A stretch of 64,000 nt of DNA, taken from Cryptomeria japonica. Lineage: Eukaryota > Streptophyta > Pinopsida > Cupressales > Cupressaceae. The notes beneath the pieces are model-generated. The model saw only the letters and a program-made list of their open reading frames with translations, was not told the DNA's origin and searched no databases. The position numbers and the translations under genes were made by a program. The stretch lies in NCBI RefSeq assembly GCF_030272615.1, contig NC_081406.1, positions 264,345,692 to 264,409,691 on the forward strand, in the 5' to 3' direction. This document shows, in pieces, positions 37,201 through 49,200 of the stretch (within the stretch, counting starts at the first letter, position 1; each line of letters starts with the position of its first letter).

Positions 37201-40200
37201 TGCTTATTTCATGGATAAAGATCTTAGTTGCAATAAATGAATTTGTTTCAAAATCTTTCTTGCTTTAATTTCTGAATGGAATTAATTGTCATGACATTCT
37301 ATTCAGCTGGCTTCTTAGAAGCTGAAAATTGTCTTTTATAAAGTTCTCTCATGTATTTGTAGTATAAAGCTGGTATTCTTCTAATTTCTGAATGGAATTA
37401 ATTGTCATGACATTTTATTCATCTGGCTTCTTAGAAGCTGAAAATTGTCTTTTATAAAGTTCCCTCATGTATTTGTAGTATAAAGCTGGTGTTCTTCTCA
37501 CTGAACCCAGAGAAACTTCCTGAGTTAGATAATAAGAATTGTCTGTGAAATGTCCACAAAGAAGTTTTCTATTTTCTGGTAGGGAAAGTGTTTTTATTTA
37601 TCTCATAAATCCTTGATCCTTGCAGCTTTTAGAAGGTATTTTTTTTGATCTGAGGTGTTGGCTAGTAAGAAGTGTATGTCTGTATACATATATACATAAT
37701 ACATATGCATGTATGCATGCACACATGTAACAAGAGTTCATCCCTGTCAGATGGATATTCAACTGAACTTGCTCTTAAGATTTTCAGGTTGTCATTGACA
37801 CTAATACCGACTGAAGCTGAGGGAAACAGAGTAACAATGGCATAAAAATCGCCAAAAAATCCACAAGTGTTGTTGTTGTGTAGCTAGGTCGGATCCCTTC
37901 TAGGGCCAACCTAGTGCACAAAATGCCAAGTGGCCTGTCGGCCTTGGCATTTGGATATCTCAGTTGTATGAGTCTAATTTGGGGCATGCCCTATTTGGGC
38001 GAACCACTTGTGTGTAACTTGTGATTAAGTTAAATGTAACTTGCAACTAAGGGAGACTCATATGTAACTTGTAATATATAGATCTGACCCTATCCTTGGC
38101 GCTAAAAGTATATGGTCGAAGTATTGACTCATATATATGCAAGGTCACGATTGCATCAATAGCAATGAATTCAAAAACCTCAAGATCATGTAGTGTGCTC
38201 GGGGGTGACGATAAGAGCTTATCGTCTATGGTTGGGAAGGCAACAAATCTGATGTTTGCCTGTGGTTAACGAGCACTACCATAAAATCAACATGGAATCA
38301 GAGCGGGTTCCTTCTATAGAGCCTAACCGCTTGAAGGTAGATCTTGTGCTTTTGTGAGGGATCTCAAAATGGAGTTTCATAGTTTGGATTATGTGCATGT
38401 CTGGCACGCTTTTTGTGGTTACTGGGGTGGTGTGCGCCCTGGGAGTACAAAATTGCCGTCTGAAATTTTGACCCCAAGGCTGTTGATAAGATTGTTAACA
38501 ATGGCGTGGGCCTCGTTCTGCCAGAGTGTGCTGCGGAACTTTATGATGCATTGCACTTGTATTTGTCCCGGGCGTGGATCGATGGCGTGAAGGTCGACGT
38601 TATTCATATTTTGGAGTTGTTGAGTGAGGGCCTTGGTGGGCGGGTGGAACTGGCTAAGGCTTATTTTAATGGGCTGAGCGAGTCCGTGAGGAAGTACTTC
38701 AAGGGAAATGGAGTGATTGCCAGTATGGAGCATTGCAACGACTTTTTGTATCTGGGCACTAAGCAGATTACCCTCGACCGTGTTGGACGAATCAGAGATT
38801 GCATTCAAGGAAGGAAGATTGCTTGCACTTCTTCGCAGAGGAAGAATCAACATTCAGGGGAAGTCTGACATATCGTCAGAAGTAACCTTGGACAAAGAGG
38901 TCAGAAGATTGATTTCAGCTTTAGAGGGAGCTTGTCGCTTCAACTTTAGAGGAAGCATGACATCTCAGCTTCAAAGGGAGCTTGAGGAAGCCTAACATTT
39001 AAGCTTCAGAGGGAGCTTGACATTTCAGCTTCAGAGAGAGCCTGACATTTCAGCTTCAGAGGGAGCCACGTCATCATGAAAATTTTGTTAATGAGGTCTT
39101 CTCTGTGAGGGAGAAGTTCGAGGTGCAATCCCTTGTTAATGAGTTCTTCTCCATGAGGGAGAAGTTCGAGGTGCAATCCCTTGTTAATGAGTTCTTATCT
39201 GTGAGGGAGAAGTTCGAGGTGCAATCCCTTGTTAATGCATTCTTCTCTGCGAGAGAAGTTTAAGGCGAAAGCCCTTGTTCCACCCTCTGCGAGTAGGTAT
39301 GGTGGATCCACCCTCTGTGAGTAGGCATGGTGGAGATGCATTCTTCTCTAGGAGAAGTCTGAGGTTAGAGCCCTCATTCCCACCCTCTGCAAGTAGGCAT
39401 GGTGGTAATGCACCCATCTTTGGGAGAAGGTTGAGGTGAAAGCCCTCTTTCCACCCTCTGCGAGTAGGCATGGTGAGCCCACCCTCTGCAAGTAGGTATG
39501 GTGGGTATCATGGAAGAAATTCCATGATGTGCTTGTTCACCCTCTGGGAGTAGCTATGGTGAACGTATTATTCATGGGAGTAGCCATGGTGGTAGTCACT
39601 ATGTGACTTGGTTATTCAGAAGGAATCCTCCCTAGCTAAGAAGGAGTGTTTTTGTGTAGTTATGTCGGATCCCTTCTAGGGCTGACCTAGTGCACAAAAT
39701 GCCAAGTGGCTTGTAGACCTTGGCATTTGGATATCTCAGTTGTATGAGTCTAATTTGGGGCAGGCCCTATTTGGGCGAACTACTTGTGTGTAACTTGTGA
39801 TTAAGTTAAATGTAACTTGCAACTAAGGGAGTCTCATATGTAACTTGTAATATATAGATTTGACCCTATCCTTGGTGCCAAAAGTATATGGCCGACTTGA
39901 GATCTATCAGGAGGTATTGACTCATATATATGCAAGGTCATGATTGCATCAATAGCAATGAATTCAATAACCTGAAGATCATGTAGTGTGCTCGGGGGTG
40001 ATGATAAGAGCTTATCGTCTATGGTTGGGAAGGCAACAGATCTGATGTTTGCCTGTGGTTAACGAGCACTGCCATAAAATCAACAAGTGTAGCATGCCCA
40101 AAATATAGGTTACAATATCCTTTCATAATATTCATCAATATCAATCATCAGAAACAACAATCTTTGATATGTTTTCAGCCCATTCTATGTTTTAGTAGAG

Positions 40201-43200
40201 GCATAACAAGGTTGACCAAGAAATGGATTGGTCTGTTTAAAAAGAGCTTTAACCGAAGTGTTCAGTGACATATGAGGGAAGTAATTGGCTTTAAACCACC
40301 AATATATCTTTCTAGGAGTAAATTCACCATGACATGTGCACAACATTTTGCAAAAAACACAATCCCCAAACATGTGCCACATTTTGACACTCCTCTTTAA
40401 AAAAAGGAGTTAACTACATGAGAAAGTGGCTGAGGTTAATGGGATTATGACAAAATTGCTGAGAATATAGAAATGCTTCAAGTGAGGAACAGACTTTGAA
40501 AATAGTGCTCCATAGATATTGTCGGGAAGAATGGGCAGCAGATTGAGAATTAAGCCTAAGTTTTTTGAGAATTGTATTTTTATCCTAGTATGAGTGATAA
40601 GAGAAAGTTCAAGGCTTTTGTGGTAGATTATGGAAGGTTGTGGCAGAATAGAACATACAAATTTGAATATATTCACATATTGATATACACACCATAAGTC
40701 ATAACACATTAAAATTATCATTATGTGGCATGCAACAGTCTTGTATTCTGTACATATATGTCTCAGATACAATCTTCACTTTAAATCAATCATTCTTCTA
40801 TTCCTTATTTTATTTACTAATATATATTCTCTTCTCTGTATTTGATATCTTACCTTTTATGTCTTTTTCTATGTTATACTCTTCTTCTTTTTCTTATTTC
40901 TACTTATATCTAGGTACATCTATACAAAGAAGTGCGTCTCTTGTGCTTGATATGCCTTTTGGAGGTGTTATTAGCTGGCTGAGTTTGCCATATTTTACTT
41001 GTGGTAGGTTTATCTTGTTCTATTCTTCATAGTTGGCTTTGTGCTACCAACAGATGGAAAAATCCATAAGAGGTAAAACAAATCTTAACACCATTTTCAA
41101 ATATGTGTCATAACCCTTACAGCTCAGCAAGTTGAAAGAATATGACAAATGGGTAAAATCACCAACAAAAATCTGTGGTGTTACAGTAAAGCCCTTTAAA
41201 CCTAAAGTTCATTTAGTTGATGGATGATAACTTTTTTTGTTGATGGATGAGAACTTTTTTAAAGTTCATTTGGTTGATGGATGAGAACCTTTTTAAAGCT
41301 CTGGCAATGACTGCACAATGGATACCACAAGTCAAAAGTAGCTTCTTTTTTTGTTTTCTAACAGTGGTTTTCTTGCAATTCTTGAAGCCCTATTTTTTTT
41401 TTCAAAAACCAATGTGTGTTCAACATGATTATGGTTGGGGGTCAGGAATTGCCCAAGTAAAATTCTTCTTGAGTGTTTGTTTGAAACTGCTGGCACTCAA
41501 AAAATTAGGCATAATTTGTCTAAACATTCTCAGGAAAAGCACCTAAAACTCAGATGCATTGCAAAGTTGACGGGTAGACTCAAAATGGTGTTTGTTGGTA
41601 TAGGCCTTTTTTGATCCCCTCTTTTATACTTCAGCTGTTACAAGTTTTCCAGAAATCTAAAAAATAGTACATACCAATGTCATTTTCTTTTAGTTCACCT
41701 GTGCAGATTTTGATTGTTTCATTGAGAAACCCCTTCAGTAGAAATTTAGAATGTACAATCAAGAGGTTTTTTTTGATAAAAAACAGAAAAAATACAGGCT
41801 TTATGAGCAGGAGGCTAAACTGGCAAATTCTTTTTGTTGTATCTTGAGCTTCACTTGGATGATTTGAGGGAAATTGGAGGCTACAACTGCTTTTTTGATG
41901 GTTCAGGATCCCATGGTCTGGGCAAAATTTGTCCATGATATACACTTTTATCTAGTTATTCATGTCACAGATGCCTTTATACACTTTAAATCCCTTTCAA
42001 ACACATGGTGGATGCACACAGGATTCAAAGCCAAAAGCTTTTAAGTTAGCTCACCCATGAGACAATTAATTGGTACAAATTTGTACTAAGTAATTTCCAT
42101 AAAATATCTATCTCGCAAAATAGAAGTAGATAACCCTAAGTTTAAGATAAAACCAAGAAAGCTGAAAATCATGCTGTAAAAGTAGAAGCTTTTTCAAATT
42201 AAATGTACACTCAAACTTGGAATAAAGATAAATCAAACTCATTTTTTTTTATTACAATTTGAAATTACAGGTTGAACAATTAATTAAATGCTAAAGAGTA
42301 ACAATTAATAACACATTAACATTTGTGAGGATCTCTAGGGCATTCTCTCTATAGCAGGTCAATGAGAAGAAAAAGTGATGTGCTGGAAGTTGGTAGCATG
42401 ATATGAGTTGTATGGAGTAGTGATATGAACTTATTAGAGAGATTTTGCATTTGTCTATACTAAAGGTATTTCCGGTAAAGTAAGGAAATCAATGACAACT
42501 TATAAAATATCAGAATATTTGTGTTGAATTAATGTGTACTCTTTAGATGTTTCATAGAAAGATGCAAATATGAATTCACTTTGGAATTTAAAATTATGTC
42601 ACATCTATAAATTTTCTATGATGTATATATATGGCTCTGTCCTTGAATTTTGTCATTTGATGCTATAGAGAAGATCATGAATTAAATTGGGATAGAGTTT
42701 TTTTCTATTGATGTCTTGACATTATCTGTCTCACCTGTTTTTAGTAAAATATAGATCAATTAAACACAGATTCAAAATATCATCTTACTGATCATTCTCT
42801 TATTTGGGCCAGTTTGCTACCAGATAGAAAACTGAAATATTTGGGGCAGCATCCACTTCATGCTCTTGTGGAGTCAAGAGATGGAAATTCACTTCTGCTC
42901 TTTTGGTACTGGGAGGACTGCCTAAAACAGAGGTATCTAGAAAGTCAAATTTATATGTTTGTTCTTTATGATGCTTATTTGTCTCATGCATTGTGGATTC
43001 CTCAGCTTCTAAACGATTAATGTTTTTCTTTTATAAGCATGAATTGCACAACTATATATTTTTTAATTTTGTTGTGGACAAAATATTTGTGTTATTTAAC
43101 CTCATTGGCATATATTTTTCTCTTTAGATGATAGAAATCATTATTGTGTATTCCATACTACTGTTGAAAAAGTTAAACCAAAAGATACTTGACTATCATC

Positions 43201-46200
43201 TGCTGTGTGCAAGGTCTCTCTATATGCATATTTTAAGAGCTACAGTTCATTTAGATACCATATGTGCAGTTGGATATTGCATGGATATTGCAAGGTCTCT
43301 ATATGCATATTTTAAGAGCTACAGTTCATTTAGATACCATATGTGCAGTTGGATATTGCATGATTTTGTAGAACATGTCTATAGAATAATTTGTCTAACC
43401 GCTGCAGGTTTGAGCGCTTTGTGATTGCTCTGGAAGAGGCTTCCAAAGATTCACTATCATTTTTGAAGGACAAAGCATTGAAGGTAATGAGGGGAGACCA
43501 TATTTTTCTTTTGTTGACATTATAATTAATTTGTAAGTGTTGACTGGCATATTTATATCCTATTTCTATAAACTATGTGCTCAATGATATCCGTGAAACG
43601 TAATTTCTAACCAGTTTTGTTTCTAGTATCTGCTTACATTACCAAGAAGTCCTATTCTGTTTTTGGTCTTGGCTAAAAATGCTGTATTTGTTATTTTCTC
43701 TATGTTTTGCCTTTGATTTTTGTAAATTTATTATGTTTCATTTTATGTCTATTAGTAGCAGCTTTTGCTTGATCTTGAATGTTAGAACTTTATGGTGGCG
43801 ATTTAGCTTGTTGTCGAAGGCACATTGTTTAGGTTTTATCTCAAATATGGATTTCAACTACAATAGCATTTTTGTAGCGTTGGTGTGAATGATGTCATCA
43901 ACATGACATGTGAACTTGGCATTGGTGAACTGCTCTACTTTTAACTCTTCCAATCTGATTACAATCATTTTTGAAAATAGGAGAAATGTATTATGAATCT
44001 AAACATATTCATGTCACACAAATGAGTTAAGTTGTGGCTCACATAAATTTTAACATCGAAGCTTATGTTTCCATTAGTTGAACAATGGGATGTTAATTCA
44101 TGACATCAATATATGATGTTCATCCTGAGTCAAGAAAACAAATGGAGGTTGGGAATGCCAGGTTGGTTGATGGGTAGGGGCCAACCACTTTAGATGCTGA
44201 TCAGTACCATCGGCTGTTTTGTTGAAATGGTTTTCATTTCTTTGTGAGGGTGCGTAGTTCCTTTCAAGGTTCCAAAAATCCATAGTCCTTATTAAGTATG
44301 GCTCTTATGCTTAAGGTCAGCTGACTGGAAGAGATTCTCCAATCTAGCTTTTCCCTGTTGCATGAAATTTGCCCCATTCATTTTCTGATTCTGGATGCAT
44401 CAGTCCATTGCTTTTTCTTCAAATTTCCTATTAGGAGTCGGATCAAGAGGAAAGGATTTTAGAACATTGACCACACTCTATAATTTCAAGTTTAGTGAGG
44501 ATAAAAGGCATTTGCCTCCACCAATGATTGTTTGCTTGCAAGAAGTTACATGATATTGGCATCTCTAATTCTTTCATTATTGCGATGATGATGGTCTATG
44601 AGATGGCTTTTGGTTGATTCTGGGCAAGCCATGGTGTCAACTTTCTATGGCTTTTCTAACAATACCATTGAAGTCAAGTAGGCTGCCCACGACCCCCTTC
44701 CTGCTTCGTTTTGTTATTTACATGGATGACCTTGTGGACATTCTCTGACAACATTCCTTGATTTGGTTGTATATTTTGTCATTTTCTGATTCCTATATTT
44801 CTTTTTGCTGATGATGTCCTCCTTGCTCGCTCTCCCAAAAATGCTCAATTTTTTGAGGGTTACAATCTTGTTTTTAAACTGAGCAAAACTAAGGGCATGG
44901 TATTTGATGCATATCCAACATATCCATTTGGTCATTACTGTTCTTTATGGTTCTAATAGAAGTATATCTAGCTCCAAAAAGAAATAGGGAATTTAGACTT
45001 TCTAGCTCCCAGCACTCTTGGAAGAAACCAAGAGATACCTCACGTGTTCGATGTTTTAGATGTGACAAGTTTGGTCACCATGCTAAAGAATGTCAGAATA
45101 ACCCTAACCAAAGAGAAGCCAACCTAAATGAAGTCTCAAAACAAAATGATTACTTCTTATTCATCTCTGCTCTGTCTAGTAGTATTCCTACAGATAGTAA
45201 TACATGGCTAATTGATAGTGGTGCTTCCAGACACATCACAGGTTACTGTGATCATCTTTCAGACTTAGTAGAAAAGGATACTAGCCTTCAGGTGGTAATT
45301 GGTGATAACGCTCGTTATTCGGTAAGAGGTTCTAGCTCTACTTCTTTAAATTTAGACTCTGACATCTCTCTGCACCTTAGTGACATCTTGTTTGTTCTTG
45401 GAATTAAAAGAAACTTAATTTCCATTTCTACTCTAGAAGATAAAGGTTATCAAATTGCATTTTCTGAGGGAAAAGTTCTTGCTTGGCCTAAGAAATCTAG
45501 TTTTAAATCTGCTCGTGTAATCGGTAATAGATATGATAGTCTTTATAAGCTCTCTACTAACCCTATTCAAGCCCTCATTAATGAGGCTCCTGAATCCTGT
45601 GAGCTATGGCATAGAAGACTTGGACACTTGCACTATCAAGCTCTTCCCTCTCTTGAAAAATTAGTCAAAGGTATGCCTAAACTCAATCAAATTCATGATA
45701 ACACTTGCAAAGGTTGTGCTATAGGTAAAAATGTTAAAAGTCCTTTTCATAAAAGTGAAAATAGAGCTAAAGACAAACTAGATCTTGTTCACTCTGATTT
45801 ATGCGGTCCTATGTCTATAGCATCTCCTAGTGGATTTCTTTATTACGTAATCTTCATAGATGATTTCTCTAGGAAAACTTGGATCTACTTCTTGAAATCT
45901 AAAGAATCTGATGAAGTCTTAAGTAAATTTAAGGAGTTTAAGGCATTAACTAAAAACTCCTCAGGTAAAAGAATTAAATGTTTAAGACCCGACAATGGAG
46001 GTGAGTACACCTCCAGTAGTTTTTATGATTTTTGTGTTGAGTTAGGAATTAAGAGGGAGTTTTGTGTTCCATACAACCCTAAACAAAATGGAGTTGCTGA
46101 AAGAAAGAATAGGACTATTATTGAGGCTGCAAAGGCTATGATTCACGATCAAGACTTACAGACCTTTCTATGGGCCGAGGCTTCCAGAACATAGTATATA

Positions 46201-49200
46201 TCCAGAATAGATGCCCTCACCGTGTTCTAAAGAACATGACCCCTGAAGAAGCCTTCACAGGATCCAAACCAGACATCAATCACCTCAGAATGTTTGGAAG
46301 TCCTGTTTATGTTCATGTGCCCAAAGAAAAGTGAACCAAGTTGGAACCCTCCGGAAAGAAAGGCATGCCAGTCGGTTACAGTGAATCCTCCAAGGCATTC
46401 AGGATATACATCCCAGGTCAAAGGTATGTTGAGGTAAGTAGGGATGTTACATTTGAAGAAGATATTACTTTTAAGAAATCAAAAGGTTCTTGTGTTATCA
46501 ATGAAGCTAATGACAATCAAGATATGAATGTTGATACTAACCCTGAGATTCAGAGGGAGCTTGTTGATCCTCCTCCTCAAGATGATCATCATGATCCACC
46601 AGAGCCCATGAATCCCATCGATATTCCTAGTGACATTGTCGTTACCAAAAAGAGGCCTCTTTGGGTAAGAACCACCATTCAAGAAGCCAAAAGATTTGCA
46701 GCTCCCAGTGGTACCTTCCGTGAAACTAAGAGACCTCAAGTATTCTCCAACTACGTTGCATTAATGTGCAATCTCATTGAAACTGAACCTTGCAATGTTG
46801 GAGAAGCCTTGAATCATCATGCCTGGAAGCTTGCCATGGATGAAGAGTACCAGTCAATCATCAAGAATGATGTTTGGGATATTGTGCCCATACCCAAAGG
46901 TAAATCTGTTGTTTCCTCTAAATGGTTATTTAAAATTAAACATAATGCTGATGGTAGTATTGAAAAATATAAGGCTAAATTTGTAGCTCGTGGTTTTTTT
47001 CAAAAAGAAGGCATAGACTATGAAAAAACATTTGCTCCTGTTGCTAGATATACTTCTATTAGAACAATAATAGCTATTGCAGCTGCTAGAGGTTGGAAGC
47101 TACATCAGATGGACATTAAGACTGCCTTCCTTAATGGTGTCATTGAGGAAGAGGTCTATATTGAACAACCTGAGGGTTATGAGATTCAAGATAGATTAAC
47201 TCATGTATGCAGGTTGAAGAGAGCTCTGTATGGCCTTAAACAGGCTCCTCGTGCTTGGTATGAAAGAATTGATAAATACTTGTTATGTATAGGTTTTTGT
47301 AAGAATGATGCTGACTCTAACATGAAATGCTAATTCTAGTTCTGTATGTGGATGATTTATTTCTTACTAGTAAAGATGAACTTATCATTAGATGCAAGAA
47401 AGAACTAGCTTCAGAATTTGAAATGAAAGACTTAGGTGTAATGCATTATTTTCTAGGTCTAGAAGTATGGCAAAGATCTAACGAAATTTTTCTAAGTCAA
47501 GGAAAGTATACTATTGACATTTTGAAAAGATTTAGAATGATGGATTGTAAATCTATGTCTACTCCTATGGAATCTAACTTAAAGAAGTTAAGTGTTTTCT
47601 GTAGCTAACTCTGGTTTTGCAGATCCATCAGAGTACCGACAGTTGATTGGATCACTGATGTATCTAGTTAACACTAGACCAGACATATGTTTTGCTGTGA
47701 ATGCTCTCAGCCAGTTTATGAGCATGCCTAAACATGTTCATCTTGTTCCAGCCAAGCACATCCTAAGATATTTGCGAGGCACAGTTGGTTTTGGGCTGAA
47801 GTATCCACTTAACACTTCAATAACTTTAGAAGGTTATTCAGATGCAGATGGGCTGGAAGCATTAAAGACAGGAAAAGCACCTCCGGTATTTGTTTCAGCT
47901 TGGGATCTGCAGTGATCTCTTGGGCTTGCAGAAAACAATCCTCAGTGGCATTGAGTACTGCTGAGGCTGAGTATATTGCAGCAAGTGTAGCTTCTAGAGA
48001 AGCATTGTGGCTTCGTAAGCTTCTTGCTGGGCTGTTCGGTCAGCCTTGGGATCCCACAGTTATTCATTGTAATAATCAAAGCTGCATCAAAATGTCTATC
48101 AATCTAGTGTTTCATGACAGGTCAAAACATGTGGAAACTCATTATCACTTCATTCGAGATATGATGCAAAGAGGCGCTCTTCAACTGAAGTATGTCAGCA
48201 CTGATGAACAAGTTGCAGATATCCTTACCAAGCCTCTGTCCAAAGTGAAGTTTGTGTACTTCAGGGACAGACTCGGTGTGGTAGAAAATGAAACCCTAAT
48301 TGAGAGGGAGTCTCAATCTCAGTAATACATTGTGTTGTATTTAACCACCCTCTGCAGGCAATGTATGGTGGTATTGTAATCTTCTCAGGGAGAAGTGTAA
48401 TTATTAACCATCCTCTGTAGGCAATGTAAGATGGTATTGTAATCTCCTCAAGGAGAAGTGTAATTATTAACCATCCTCTGCGGGCAATGTAAGATGGTAT
48501 TGTAATCTTCTCAAGGAGAAGTGTAATTGTTGACCATCCTCTGCGGGCAATGTAAGATGGTAGAAAAGATCCTCTCCACCCTTTGCGGGCAATGTAAGGT
48601 GGATCCAGTCTATGCTTGTGTGAAAGCTTGAAGATTATATTATGTAATTCCATTCTTTGCTTGTGTGCAAGATGGAAGATTATAGTTATGTTTCTCCTCC
48701 CTAGTTAAGAGGGAGTGTTGATATTAATTAGAGAATGGCGGATTCCAATTGCCTTGGGCAACATTGGAATCCGCCCAAAAGGGGCTGGCCCCTTTTCCCT
48801 CAAAACGTGTAGGGCAAAGCCCTATCCCTCACGCTACATTAAACCCTCACCTCACAACTTAACACTCAACGTGTTGTCAAATAGGGCCGACCCTATTCAT
48901 AAGGCACTTAAGGAGAATAATTAAAGTTAATTAAAATTAAAGATGACCTAGCTAAGGGGTTTCGTTCCTCATATAAGTAAAGGTAAGAATTCATTGTTAA
49001 TCATTCAAGTCAATCTGCTCCTTCATCTCATGCGAAAATCTTCTTGCTTGCCTAAATGCGAACTTCAGTCATCTGCAATTACAACAACCTTCATCTACCA
49101 TTAGGAGGTGCGAAATCCATCTTGAGGTGTTAGCAAAATCAGTGAATGCACAGCGAATTGCTTGGAGGTCTGCCATTTATGTTATGCACAACAAATTACT

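Larger units (their letters stand above)
37868..40082 (+). mobile_element. Complete non-autonomous Copia-related LTR element carrying raffinose-synthase-like sequence
   Basis: The element has a 5' LTR (37,868-38,289) and a 3' LTR (39,647-40,082), both starting TGTT and ending AAAATCA, flanked by the 5-bp target duplication ACAAG (37,863-37,867 and 40,083-40,087). The primer site TGGAATCAGAGC is at 38,293-38,304 and the polypurine tract AAGAAGGAG at 39,638-39,646. The interior has no gag, protease, integrase or RT. Instead it has a piece related to raffinose synthase (about 38,345-38,800), then GCTTCAGAGGGAGC repeats (about 38,920-39,070) and a hairpin array (about 39,100-39,600). The LTRs are very similar apart from one 17-bp length difference and scattered substitutions, so the insertion is fairly young. 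It lies in intron 2 of SWA2, same strand, and would depend on proteins of a related Copia. Confidence 0.85.

Noticed and set aside
38354-38868. A functional raffinose synthase gene
   Set aside because: The similarity covers only a central part, sits between two LTRs with target duplications, and has no start, end or promoter of its own. It is captured sequence.
40410-41945. Open frames of about 100 codons on both strands in intron 2
   Set aside because: Their composition is T-rich and hydrophobic by chance, with no motif and no splice or promoter evidence. Treated as intronic noise.
44947-45300. Host CCHC zinc-knuckle gene
   Set aside because: The knuckle is followed directly by Copia protease and integrase and is the end of gag.
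48344-48602. CRISPR array
   Set aside because: Regular repeats with hairpins might suggest it, but the genome is a plant's, the units are diverged, there are no unique spacers of constant length, and the array sits at a fixed place in a retroelement.
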